Assembly: GCA_963691655.1 (NCBI GenBank)
Contig: OY829327.1
Location: 86,502,019 to 86,566,018, forward strand
Source: Toxonevra muliebris
Lineage: Eukaryota; Arthropoda; Insecta; Diptera; Pallopteridae
Length of the DNA stretch: 64,000 nt
Direction of reading: 5' to 3'
Part shown: piece by piece, positions 21,405 to 33,325 of the stretch
Layout of the letters: every line of letters begins with the position of its first letter
How positions within the stretch are numbered: position 1 is the first letter of the stretch
Program-made: the position numbers and the translations under genes
The notes under the pieces: generated by a model
Databases searched by the model: none
Told to the model about the DNA's origin: nothing
The model's input: the letters and a program-made list of their open reading frames with translations, nothing else

Positions 21405-23690
21405 TATATCCTATTAAATCTTAAGGTTGGAGCTGAATATTATCTAAGAACTTCAAACGAGTTCGTTCAATTTACGAAAGTCTTCCAAAATAATTAAAAT
21501 AAAAAATTGTCACTTCAAAGCAGAAAATTTTAAATTAAAATATAAATTGCTATATTATTTTCTGACTTTGAATTGATATTGAATTTAAAAATGGTACGAG
21601 GAGGACAAAAACACAATTTTTCTTCAATTTTTCCTTTTGTTTTTCAATGCAGTTCCCTTTTAGCTCCACCGTTTTTAGTTTTTCCAAAATGAATGCTAGT
21701 TTCACTGATGATTTCAGTATTGGCACTTAACAAATTTTGGCAGGAGGCTAGTAAATTATGGATCGTCTCTCGTATTTTCAAATTTTAAAATTATGCTTTC
21801 TGAATTCAAACTATGCACAAAAAATGTGCAGAATATTTATCTAAATACATCTAGGCGTAACAAATCATTGGGCGATGATCTCTAACTATATATTTCTTCT
21901 AGAGTTATTACAACTACACATAATTAAAATACAAATGGTTACAAATAGCCTTCCACTCCCCTACATTAGATTGCTCCTGATGATGACGACACACCTGATG
22001 AAATGCGTATACAAATGTAGCGGGCAGCAAGCGCTCCCCTGTGGCCTTTCATTTTTATTACAAAAAATGATTTGTTCAAAGCAGCAGAGCATATAAAACA
22101 AACAGACAGGCGGACAGACAGAGAGATATCCAGCAAAACCCGCAACATCTTCTTAACTGCCCAAATGTGAAATGTACGACGACAACTTGGAACGGAATAA
22201 ATATTCATTTTCTGTTTTCTTGTTTTTGTTTTTCTTTCTTTACAAGATTTACTCTGCATAAATTAATAAACAACACAGCAAAAAAAAACAATGAAGATGA
22301 TGAAAAAAGTATATAAAAGAAGTTAATGATAGAAAATGTTTGTTCGTGCTTCGCTTGATTTTTCATTAATTCTTGCGGTTAATGTCCAACACGATTTACA
22401 ATTTTACATTAAACATTATCGTTGAGTTGAGTTGAGCTGAGTCGATGTGTCTCAAGAGAGAGATTCATACATTTACAATAATGCGCAACAACAGTAACAG
22501 TAACGACAACGGCAACAACAACGCAATAACAACAACTGCAACCTGTTGCAATGGTATCATCATCAACATATTGGAGATTGCCGCTGCTGCACCTGTTTAA
22601 TCGACCCCAAACTGTAAGCTTCCTTCCTTGTCACTAGTAGTACAAAAACAACTTCGTAAAATTTTTCCCCTCAAATGAACTTTAATATTTGTTTTCGTTT
22701 TTTTTTTTTTGGTTTTTTGTTATAGCCAACTTAGCGTATCTTTGTCGTTGCATGTTGTTGTTGTTGCTGATTTTATTGTTATTATAGTGATATTTTTCAT
22801 AGCTGGGTCACGGTTTCGTTTGGTCGCACTTTTATTCAGAATTGCAGCAATTTAACTTTTTTTGTTTTTTTTTTTTTTACATATGACTTTTGTTTTTGCT
22901 TTTTTCATGTTTCATAGGGGTGTCTCTCATGAAATTTATAGTTATATTTATTTGTACTAACTTTTTCCGTTTTTTTTTTTTTTTTTGCTTTAGTAATTTT
23001 TCACATTTTATTAGGTTTTTGTTACAAACTCTCGCTTTTTGTGTTTATGTGATAGTACCAGAGTATCATAGATACTTACTAACGATATACATATAGGCAG
23101 GTATATATAAAAGTATTTAACTTAATTTTCTTACTTTCACTTGCATTTCTACTGCCAGTTACTTGATTATTTATTATTTTGGGATAGTGTTATTGTCTAG
23201 GGTTTTTGTTTTTCTACTTTTATTGTTATAATTATTTCTTTCTTCCGTTGAGTAATTGATTTGTTTAGCATGTGAAAATGTTTCGGAATTTTGACAGGGA
23301 TGTCAACATGTAAGCGTGAATACAAAGCGAAAATACTTTGTAGATGTTTTCCATTCAATCAATGTTTCGTTTCATTGTCAATAATGACAATAATTGTGAA
23401 ACAATTTGAAGGACATGCACTAACAAGTTATAGTAAAGTATACGAAATTGATTTAACTTAGGGATAAATAATTGGATTTTCGATCAGTTTCTAGTGGTAT
23501 TGTTAAAATTGAGAGAAAGTTGGAGAAAAGGAATGATAAGCTAGTAGGCAATAGGGATTGATGATGAGAGTTTAAATTAATTAGTTTAAATTAATAAGTT
23601 ATATTTTATTCAAAAATACTCTATTCGTAAATTTAGTGGATTACATTTGGGTAATTGAAAAGAAAAAGGGAAAAGTGGAAAAGAAAATGA
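21405..23690. other. Gene-free stretch
   Basis: No gene supported. There are CAA/CAG-rich microsatellite DNA at 22480-22560, GTT runs near 22755-22765 and several T tracts (22866-22878 and 22971-22986). No transposon ends were recognised. Confidence 0.55.
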
Positions 23691-23696
23691 GTCTAT

Positions 23697-24048
23697 GGGT
23701 TTTTATTTATTTATTTAGTCTATGGAATTTACATCCTTACAGACTAGGTATAACATTTCAACTAATAATAATAAATTGATATGCAAATTTATACAATAAT
23801 ACAGACTTAATGCTAGATAGTTTCTATGAGAAGCATTTTAAAACTTTTTTTTGCAATTGAAAAATCTAAAAAATGTTCTTCAGCGATTCTATTATATATC
23901 GTTAAAGCCCTGGTAATGGGTTCATTTCAGGCATAATTAGCTTTGTGGAGATTTACGTTAAATGTATGACGTAGACGCAAATTCCGTGCAGGTACTTTAA
24001 AAGTAATCAATTCTAATAAATACGAGCAGTCAATATTGCAGTGACTCA
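23697..24048 (-). pseudogene. 3' end of a non-LTR retrotransposon ORF2 with tail
   Basis: Reading the minus strand downward from 24048 gives a coherent C-terminal LINE sequence. It includes YLLELITFKVPARNLRLRH, then FNVNLHKANYA, a single stop, NEPITRALTIYNRI and HFLDFSIAKKSFK. A short A+T-rich 3' region and a TAAATAAATAAA tail end near 23697. The R-R-NY-N-P-YN pattern is typical of the last residues of several LINE clades. The reverse-transcriptase core is missing. It differs in sequence from the C-terminus of the intact element at 47210-50026, so it is probably another family. Confidence 0.65.
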
Positions 24049-24414
24049 AAGTCACTGCGTGGGATGAATAGGGTTAAGTTAAATCCAATAGTCGATTTTT
24101 TGGTGGCAAGAGAGTGATTTCAAGTGTGAAAGTAATACACTACAGGAAACCCACTTGCGCAATCGATGGGGCTCAAACTTGCACAAAGTTTTGTCCTATT
24201 TGGTAGTAGTTATCACAACACACAACTTGAACGAGATAGATCAAAAACTTGCCGAGTTAGAGGGTTGGTAGAATTTTGACACTTGGATCAAACAGCACCT
24301 GTTCCGAATCCATGTAACTAATCACTTAATACATTTAGAAAAGAAAGCTTAGATCTTTGTCGTAGTACAAACGAGTACGTTCAAAAAAGTAAAAATTTTT
24401 TCAGTAATCGCATT

Positions 24415-24529
24415 GTACTTGCATTGATTATCACAATAACCGCCGGTTACGATTAACCGCAAAATGGCTACTAACCTGCGGTTACGGTTAATAATAATCG
24501 TAATCGGTGCATCACTAGTTTAAATTCTC
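24415..24529. mobile_element. Probable hAT-type terminus (partner end not found)
   Basis: Read in reverse, the segment begins TAGTGATGCACCGATTACG followed by tandem TTAACCG / GGTTA motifs. TAGTGATGCACCGATT is a frequent start of hAT-type elements. A matching opposite end was not located, so the element is probably truncated or its other end is diverged. Confidence 0.35.
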
Positions 24530-24678
24530 TATATACAAGAAATAATATAAGGGAAAGGCTTGCAGGTCGAGATGGGTTTTGTTTTTATGTCCAAAATTTT
24601 TTACTAAAAAAAAAAATATCACAGAAAGCTATACCATATACTATTGCAAACGTAATATCTTGGGCTACAAATAATGCA

Positions 24679-25801
24679 TTAAATGATAAGTTTAATATTG
24701 TGTTTTAATACTATAATATTAATAGATTTAAATTTCTTTGTTGTGCGGGTATTCCTTTTAATGGACCCCATCAACCTTTGAACATCGGCTCTGGATACTT
24801 TTGCGGCTATTTGGTTCCATTTTTGTAACATTGAATTCACATTTTTGACAATACCTGCATTTTTCTTCAACTTATATTTTGTAATAGCCCAGTATTTTTT
24901 GATCGGTCGAAGCTGGGGGCAATTGGGTGGATTCATATATTTGGGCACTACATCTACTTTATTTGTCTGATACCAATCCATGGTTTTCTTAAAGTATTGG
25001 CAACTGGCTAAATCAGGCCAAAACTTCACTGGCGAATGGTAGTGACGAACAAATGGCAATAGTCGTTTCGAAAGACACTCTTTGATGTAAATATCAGACG
25101 TCATAGAAGAGGATGTCATAAATGCCCTGGATTTGAGACCACAGCTGCAAATAGCTTTCTTTGCAAATTCATCCATTTTTATGTACTTGAATTTTGAGGG
25201 TACATTACCACAATGCGTTGCCATATAAAATTTTTGACCTGGAAGCTGTTTAAGATCAAATTTTACGTATGATTTGTCATCTACAATAATGCATTCATTG
25301 AATTTGGTCAAAACATTATTATAAAGAAGACGAGCACGTTTCTTGGCCAGCAAATTCTGTTTGTCTGTTCTATTTGGATATTTTATAGCACGATAGCACT
25401 TTAGCCCAAGCTTTTATGCGTATTCGTCTAGCAGTACTTTTGCTGGTATTGAATTTTTTGACACGATCGCTATCCGATAGTCCGGGATTGCTTTTGATGG
25501 ACCTCAAGATCTTTGCCTTTGCCTTTAATTTTAGGTTGGTGTTTCCCGTTTTGTTCACAACTTTTTTAGCTCTTTCAACACTAAGAGTTTCTTTATATCG
25601 TTTTATAACTCTACATACCGTTATTTTGGAGATATTTAACACTTTCGCAATCTTTGAACCAGACCACGACGGATTTTCAATAAATTTGTTCACAATCAAT
25701 ATTCTATTTGCAGCTTCAATTGTGCACACAATCACCAACTTGCGATCAATTAATATGAAACATTTATCAACTAACGGTAACGGTATTGCAAACAAATCCA
25801 A
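24679..25801 (-). pseudogene. Tc1/mariner-group transposase, DD37E type (copy A), inactive
   Basis: The N-terminal half (25370-25801) has a helix-turn-helix region with SGSKIAKVLNISKITVCRV. The catalytic half (24679-25353) is in another frame, separated by a short break near 25353-25370. It shows VDDKSYVKFDLKQLPGQ (first acidic position), AICSCGLKSRAF, FWPDLASCQY (second D) and MNPPNCPQLRPIKKYWA. There are 37 residues from the second D to the third catalytic position. That is the spacing of the DD37E group described from mosquitoes. Here the expected E is K (RPIK instead of RPIE), and an extra tail of about 30 residues follows. Certain terminal repeats were not found. Confidence 0.85.
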
Positions 25802-25805
25802 GTAA

Positions 25806-28800
25806 AATTTGTTGTTCTTATGACTAGGGGCGACGTGGTGACCACAACAAAGCGTGCCAATTTGGCGTGAACCGCGCTTTATTGTTTATTTATTTATCAT
25901 AATGGCCTCAGCCAAGAAGAAGATAAGAAGTTTCATTAATTTTCGCCAGAAAGTTCGGCATCAGAGTCGCAATTTCGACACGTGAAATAACTTCGCGTTA
26001 TGTTGGCACACTTTAAATGAAATGGTTATTGACACTTGCTGCATTCCACGGAATTTGTGATAGTTAATTTGGCTGGTAAATTCTTCATACATAATCAGAA
26101 ATCAGCATATTCATCTAAAGACGACGTTTTCTTTTTTTCGACTGCTCGTGTTCGCTTATTTTAAAAGTTCAATACCAATTCCGAACATAAACCACCATTT
26201 AAATGAGGTCTCTGGTGTTTTCCCTCCAAAACATATAACGGCACGTAGAGTCTCAACCTGCAAGCATCGCCGATATTTTGAAATGATGTAAAATTTTTTC
26301 ACTATGCAAGATATGTTCAAAATTCCTTCGGAAAATTTATATAGACCAAAAACTGTGGTACGAATGTTATATTAACCTTTTTGTACGGCTTCAATAACTA
26401 CACTTTGTTTACGTTTCGAAAATTCTCAAAATTGACTTTGAATATTCTGTTTGAAATATAGGGAAAGGCAACAAGTAGATCTCTCTGTAATGAAAAATTT
26501 ACTACTGATGTTATATCAACGTGACAGCAGAAACATTCGTACCGTTAATGAAAAAAAAAAACAAAAATATTGGACTGTTTCAACCTGCATGCCTTTCCCC
26601 TCCGTCCCTATCTAACTTCCCCGACTAAACTTAGGAAATCCCCAACAAATCTCCAACTACAGGTTTACAGATTTATTGATAAAAAAAAATTTCTTTGCAT
26701 TATAATAAAATAAAGTATAAGTTTTACGCTAGAGCTATAGCTGCAAAAATAAAAATCATCAAAATCCTTAATATGCATATGCATTTTTTAATACCCTACA
26801 AACATTTACATAAAAAACAATTTTTAAAGTAAATCAACCTGCGGTGAAATGCAATCAACATATAACAACAGCAACAACAAAATACAGTGTAATAAATCTG
26901 AACAATAATTCATACTCTTGAGAGCACATAACCTTAAACGATGTCTAACTTAATCAATGAACATAGCCATTTTTTCTCTTTCTTTTTTTTCTAACTTAAA
27001 GGCAAGAAAGAAATATTTCTTTAACATTTCCACATCAAACTAAAAAACAAAAAGCAAAAACAAAAACGTTAAATCAATTGCAATTAATCAAATGCGAGAG
27101 AGATGAAAATAAATACAAAAAAAAAAAAAAAATAATAAGAAATTTTAAAGCCACAACTTTATTATAAAAATGCAACAACATACCGCCTCCATCTTATAAT
27201 GCCTACCCCCATATGAGATGCATGATGCAGACAAACAGACACAAAGACAGACGTACGAACAGACAACTGCCTGCCACATTTGATGCAGGCTGCTTTTTCA
27301 AAGAAGTAGTAGAAAACAATAACAACAACCACAACAAAATTAACTACCAAATAGCAATTATTGTAGTTGTTGTGTTATGTTGTTGAAAATGTATGCTTGA
27401 CTGCTGTCGCTGCTAGAAATGGTAGTAAATATCTCTACTATGTAGCAGTAAGTAGTTGAAGTTGGTAGTAGACATATTGGCATTAGTTAGTGGTAGTAGT
27501 AGTTGGTCATTTTGGACAAACTTTATGTATGTACATGTGTATGTGTTTGTACTATAACACCCGCTGCCGCTGCCGCTACCTCCGCCGCACAGGATGAAGA
27601 CAAATTGTTTGCATTGTCGTGGATTTTTTTTTTTTTTTTTTGGCATTTCTTCTTAAAGATTTACTTACAAATTAAGTTAAACAAAGCAGCGGGAATTTTA
27701 AGTCTTTTTGTTTTTTTTTTTTTTTTTTAAGTAAGTGGAGAAATTTTATCATAAAATATGCATGCAAGTAAAAAATAGCTGACTCTATCAAAAGATAGAT
27801 AGAAAATATTTAATATCCCGCATTGATTGAACTGTCAGCGATGATAAGTACATAAAATGTTGCTGTAGTAAAATGTGGTGGCAGCAATTTTTCTTTAAGA
27901 TTTTTATTGAATTTATTTGTTGGAGGAAATTCTGCTACATGCTGTAGATTTATATTAGTGATGAATAAATTGTGGTGGTGTTATTAACTTGTGAATAAAT
28001 ATTTAATATGCAATTTATTGGAAATAAAATTCTGTTTTCCCCCTGATTAACGCATATATATTTTATCTGTCATCATGAAGGATAAAGCATAAAAAAAGGA
28101 GAGTTCCTTATGATCCGCTCCCTGGTTATCACACAAGTTATACGCTTGGTACAATTTAAAAGAATAGACACATCCTTTCACTTCGTCTGATTCCTGCCCA
28201 TCTAACTGATATCTAATTGCACAACTCTAAATCACTAAAGACTTAATGACTGATCTCAAATTTTATTTAATTAAATCATTGGGGCACTGAGTACGCCTAG
28301 TACAGTCTGCAAACGCAGTAACGCTAATGCGCTTAATGATCTGTGTCTGTGCGTCAATGTACGTTTTTCTTCTTTTTTTCCTTATACACGCAGCAGTTGC
28401 GCATGTGCTGACAACCAAAAATTCATTGACGATGTTCGTACATCATTGATTTATTGCACTATTACATACAACGAAAACTACATCTAACTAACTACCACAT
28501 ATCAATTGAAAAATTGCTATATTTCACAAATTTCCCATCGAAGTGCATCTGATCATCATCATCATCAACAAGTGCCAATGCCAGTACCAAAGCCCCAGCA
28601 ACAACACGAGCCATTGAGAGAAAATCTTTGGCGTTTTTTTTTTTTGTTTTGTTTTTATGCTGTTTAACTTCTACTTTGCGCGTAAGCGTCTGCGTAAGTA
28701 AAAACGAAAAAAGAAGACAAGGTGGAAAAAAGTGTATTGCGCATGTGCGCAGCCACAATCACATTAATCAATGTTTGGTGTCGACATCTTCAAGAAAGAA

Positions 28801-28888
28801 AAAAAAAAACAGCAAAAGAAGAAGAAGCAGAAGAGTTGCTTGCATTCAACAACAGTCCAAGTCCCAGACAATATGTTCACAATATATG
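25806..28888. other. Gene-free stretch with possible element remnants
   Basis: No gene supported. Segments near 24549, 26260, 26462 and 26585 share fragments of GGGAAAGGCWTGCAGGTT in either orientation and may be decayed terminal repeats. T and A tracts (27113-27134, 27621-27640, 27709-27728) and GTAGTA/CAT repeats account for the open frames. Confidence 0.45.
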
Positions 28889-29300
28889 CCATTAAGGGGC
28901 ACCCCCAGTTATAACTTTCAAAAACTTGATTTTCTTTTTTTTTTGTACATTTTCCTAAAGTTTATGCTTTACAAATTTTAAAGTTGATCCGGTGAAAAAT
29001 GATGACTATTTGCGATTTCCAAAAAAAAAAAAATGTTCTTGACATTAAAGTAAGTTGAAACTTTAAACGCGTTTGTCTCAAAAGTCGGTAACCACGATTA
29101 CTCAATAACTACTAAACCGATTATCTTCAAATTTAATATGCTTTTTCAGTGCATAATAATCTAGTGATTATTAAAAATATTATTCTTTTTGCAAAACCAT
29201 CGTTCTTTTTTTTAGTGAAAATCGAACTTTTAACTTTGACAGGTCGCCATTTTGTTAAATATGTATATTTTTTTAAATCCTTCGATCAATCTTTAGATAC

Positions 29301-30936
29301 CACTATGCAACAATCAATGTCTCGGAACAAAACCAAAACAATCGCAAACGATAGTATTCGACCTCAGTAATAAAAACCCTAATTTCTTTTTGCTTCACTA
29401 CGTCACAATTTTTGTTAACATTGTTTTGAAATTTTGATTTTTTGGTCAAAAATTAAATCAAATAATGAGAAAAATCATATGTAAAATTCTATTTAAGGTG
29501 GTTCTTGTTCTCGGTGACCTATATTAAAATTTTCCGACAAATATTTCCTTAGAACATTTTAACCCTCTAACTCCCACCACTATGGGATATTTCGGGCCCT
29601 TTTCTTAAAAACTCCTTAAAAGCTAAGTTTAAAGGAGATTAAGGGTTAAAACCTTCCATAAAAATATTTTTCGGAAAATTTCAGTAGGGGTTACCGAAGA
29701 CAAGTAGCCTCTAGGAGTTAAAGGTAGCATATAAAAAAAAACGAAATTAAGTGTTAGGAAATTTATTTGTAAGCATGATTAGTAATATCCTTGTAATATG
29801 TGCTGTAAATATGGAACGTAGAAAACTTTTGAAGCAGAAAATCATTTAATGATGTTAGAACGGTGCGGTAAATTTAGAGTTTGGTGTTAACAAATTGTGC
29901 GCTCTTAAAAATGAAGCGCGCTCCTCTGATTTTCGTTGTGTCAACTGTAGTTTAGCAACAATTAAGTCAAATTTTTCCTGTGTAATCAGAACAGGGATGG
30001 TACAAAGAATGCATTTCCATTTCAGGGAGGATAGGCATTCTTTTAGTTGATGATGCATCTGGGCTGGAAGATCTTGGAGGAATGTCATTACAATGCGGCA
30101 ATGAAACTTGAGCACTGGGAACATTTTGATATTGAATATTCTTCATGTTTTTTTCTGCAATCCGCAGATCGTATTCACACACGCATAGCAATTCAAAGGG
30201 TCATGTTGAATAGGGTCAATCCATACCTTAGGAACACCAAACGGTATTGATCTGCGCCTGTGATGTGGCCATTCCAACAAATAGTTATAGCACCCACGGA
30301 ACATCAGAAATGAATATCTGGTCATAGTTTCAGTGCTGAAACAATTTTACCTGCGATGGCATAGCGTGAAATGGCCGCAGATATAACAAAATTTATTGAT
30401 ATTTTTGAAAACTCCATTATAAAGGATATTACTGATCATACATAATATCGCACTTTGCAATATATGCTTACAAATAAATTTCTTAACACTTAATTTCGTT
30501 TTTTATGTGTTATCTTTAACTCCTAGAGGCTACTTGTCTTCGGTGACCTTTAATGAATTTTTTCGGAGAATATTTTTGTTGAATGGTTTAACCCTTTACC
30601 TTCCCTTAAACCGAGCTTTTAAGGAGTTTTTAATAAAAGGGCCCGAAATGACCCATACTGGTGGGAGTTAGAGGGTTAAAATGTTCTAAGGAAATATTTC
30701 TCGGACAATTTTTATATGGGTTACCAAAGACAAGAACCACCTTAAATAAAATTTTACATAAGATTTTTCTCATTATTTGATTCGATTTTTGACCAAAAAA
30801 TCAAAATTTCAAACCACTGTGAAAAAAAAATTATGACGTAGTGGAGCAAAAAAGGATTAGGGCTTTTGTTACTGAGGTCAAATAATATCGTTTGTGATTG
30901 GTTTAGTTTAGTCCCGAAAATATGTGTTGAACTGTG
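29301..30936. mobile_element. Palindromic DNA element 3, CACTA/CACAG ends
   Basis: The left end is CACTATGCAACA and the right end, reversed, is CACAGTTCAACA. The flanks TAC (29298-29300) and TAA (30937-30939) differ by one base, so the target duplication is imperfect. Arms of about 490 bases pair along their length (29301-29790 and 30440-30936), for example at ACCTCAGTAA and TTTGACCAAAAAATC. Each arm also contains its own smaller palindrome centred on a TTAACCCTCTAACTCCCACC segment and its reverse. The non-palindromic centre carries a minus-strand coding relic (separate entry). It is nested inside the TTAA element. Confidence 0.72.
29868..30325 (-). pseudogene. Relic of a widespread arthropod repeat-associated protein of unknown function
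   Basis: On the minus strand three frames follow one another with two frameshifts. The first (30143-30325) has RSIPFGVPKVWIDPIQHDP and NCYACVNTICGL. The second (down to about 29970) has IQYQNVPSAQVSLPHCNDIP and SSSPDASS. The third (ending 29858) has TQEKFDLIVAKLQLTQRKSE and ERASFLRAHNLLTPNSK. This order (G-P-V-W-x-x-P, H-D-x-x-x-CY-C, a VPSA...PH..D.P segment, then an LxLSQRKSExxASFL-like segment) matches a protein pattern I recall from many arthropod genomes with no assigned function. That recollection is unverified here. It sits in the unpaired centre of palindromic element 3, so it is cargo of that element or part of its parent transposon. Confidence 0.55.
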
Positions 30937-31122
30937 TAATCTTATAATAAAAGTGAATCCATTTCATTTCTGATAATCCAGATTTGCAAAATATTGGTCA
31001 CCGCAAAACATGTTTCCCAGAAGGGCGTAAATAGTTTTTATTAAAAAAATTTTGGTGGTTTACTAAAAATAAATTCTTAAAATGTTGTTTTTTTCGCGCC
31101 AAAACTGGGGGTCCCACCTTAA

Positions 31123-32497
31123 GAAGACAGCAAACAAGAAGCAACATTATTTTCTACACGTACACAACAACAGACAGCCAATTGTCAATGTGAATGTAGC
31201 ACCAGCAGCAGTAACAGCAGCAGCAGCAACAGCTACATCAGCAACAGTAGTAAGTTGCTTGTAGATATGCAAAAAAGCAAGTGTTAAAACAACAATTTAG
31301 TAGCGAATGTAAATGTTTTCCATGTGTCTTATTTTTCACTTTGCTGCGTTTTTTTCTTTGTTTTGCTTTGTTTGTTTGCGTCTGCTTGGCTTGTGTGATT
31401 ACGTGGACTGCTGTAGGCTTTATTCAACTAGTAATCACGATCATTCTTCATTGATTAATACAACAACAACCGCAACAACAACAACTATATAAACAATTGG
31501 CAGAAAAACTGAAGAAAAAATAAAATAAAAGCAAAAATTGCAATTACAATTTGACGAGCATGAGTTTGAAATTTTCAAATTGCATCAATGGTAAATAAAT
31601 AAAATGCAAAAAAGTCACAAAAATCAACTAAGGTTGGCGCAATTAACGAACAACAACAGCAATAGTTTTTGAACTTGAAATACCTCAATTTCCGTACGTC
31701 ACACTCTTGTGTGTTTGTGTCTAGTATGAGCGGTGAAGATAAAAAGAAGAAGCTGCCAATGGCGAAGGTGTTAATTGTGTAAATTATCATGTGAAATATT
31801 TTTTTCTTTTATTGTTTTCTTGGTTGAATTTGTGGGAAAATGTGGTAATCACTGTTTTATAGCATGCGATAAATAAGTTACGAGTAAGCAATCTGCATAT
31901 ATGAGTTATTTCTGGCAGGAGAACAACTTGGGGGTTGGAAAGAAAATGGACGAAGTTTTCTAGCAGGAGGGAATCAAGAGCTTAAGAAGGCTCTAAACGA
32001 AATGTTTTATCAGCGATATATTCCACATTTTTTCATCTAAAACCCATATAGTGGAAAAGCACAATTTTGTGAAAATTTCAGAAAGAAACTCTGAGTAATT
32101 TCGATGATATAGACAATTATAGAGTTGAACGTAAGTATATTTTATATGTTAAAAACCGATAGTCAAAACTTTGAACCCGTTTTCCACAAAACAAAGTTTT
32201 TGCCACTGGCGTTCACGATAACTAAAAAAAATCCACGAATCGGTCTGGAATTTAAATATGTTCTTCTAGACAACAATGACCCCAGGACATACTTGAAAAA
32301 ATAAGTAATTGTTTTACGAAAAAAAAGTCCTATTTTTGAGAAAACCAATTTTGCCAGTCCGCCATTTTGTAAATTGCTGGTCAACAAAAATATTTGTATT
32401 ATGGTATGTCATAATTATTCTAAGGGTATATTCATTTTTTAGACGCTCCAGTGAACCGCAATCGTGTACGCCACTTAATGACGATTTGCAAAACTCC
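31123..32497. other. Gene-free stretch
   Basis: No gene supported. There are CAGCAG repeats at 31204-31236 and CAACAA/CCGCAACAAC repeats at 31460-31485. An old repeat fragment at about 32160-32400 resembles DNA at 29050-29150. A short open frame beginning 32309 runs into the hAT-type element and is not a gene. Confidence 0.5.
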
Positions 32498-32505
32498 TTC
32501 ATGAA

Positions 32506-33317
32506 TAGTGATGATTCGATACAAGTAAATACTCGATACTTTTCATTCGATTCAAGTAATTTTTTTACTCGATGCTATACCATAAGTATTTTACTTAGTA
32601 TCGGAAAAAAGGATCAGAATCAGATACTCGATACTTTTGGAAAATATTTATTTAAAAAATTGAAATATGGCTATACAATATTTAAAACTGTGGATCGTAT
32701 TAAAATAATTTACAACAATCAATAATATATTTCAAAATGCTACTGCAGAATTATATTGAATATAATATAAATATTCAAAATCTTTCAGTCCCTATTGCAA
32801 TATTCCAATGTATGAAAATATTGCAGTACCGTATTGAAGTTCTAGAAAATATGGCCGGCCATGCATATAGAGCAAAATGTTTATTGAAACCGTTTCATTG
32901 AAATAAAATATTTCTAACAAGCTATAATCTGCTTATTAGTTTTCCTTCTATTATAAATTTTCTAGCGATTTGCATCTAAACATAATAAATATCAGATATT
33001 GAAGTTAACGTAATTTCTATATGATTCACGTGTTTCCAGTAGAAATATCTCAAAACCACAATGTATAAGCGAAAAACTCGTGCTGAATAGTGTAAACTGT
33101 ATGTGCAACCATGTGGTATCACAATAGCCCGTTCTGGCCTGAATGTGTTCCTCGACAGCCACTTAAAAATAAGTATAATTTGACTCTTTAAACGAGTATT
33201 CGATACAAGTACATATTCGATACTTTTTTCAGATATTTTCGGTAGCATCGATACTTTTATTCGATATCAAGTAATGAGTAAAAGTATCGATACTATGTGG
33301 GTATCGAATCAACACTA
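32506..33317. mobile_element. hAT-type MITE, family copy B, exact TTCATGAA target duplication
   Basis: The left end is TAGTGATGATTCGATA and the right end, reversed, is TAGTGTTGATTCGATA. These are the same two ends as copy A (16185-16838) in opposite orientation. TTCATGAA flanks it exactly (32498-32505 and 33318-33325) and fits nTnnnnAn. It is 158 bases longer than copy A. The extra DNA, about 32748-32903, contains a GGCCGGCC core and looks like a later insertion. There is no coding capacity. Confidence 0.88.
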
Positions 33318-33325
33318 TTCATGAA

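Larger units (their letters stand above)
28892..31122. mobile_element. TTAA-site DNA element interrupted by palindromic element 3
   Basis: TTAA flanks both sides (28892-28895 and 31119-31122). The left end begins GGGGCACCCCCAGTT. The right end, reversed, begins GGTGGGACCCCCAGTT, one base longer. Subtracting the insertion at 29301-30936 leaves about 585 bases of native element without a gene. TTAA targets are used by piggyBac- and Kolobok-type transposases, and the sequence does not discriminate between them. Segments at 29050-29150 (AACTTTAAACGCGTTTGTCTC, ACTACTAAACCGATTATC) resemble DNA near 32160-32260, which may be another remnant. Confidence 0.7.

Noticed and set aside
32309..32725. A 138-codon plus-strand frame
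   Set aside because: It starts in flanking repeat DNA and runs across the exact boundary of hAT-type copy B, so it is a chance frame.
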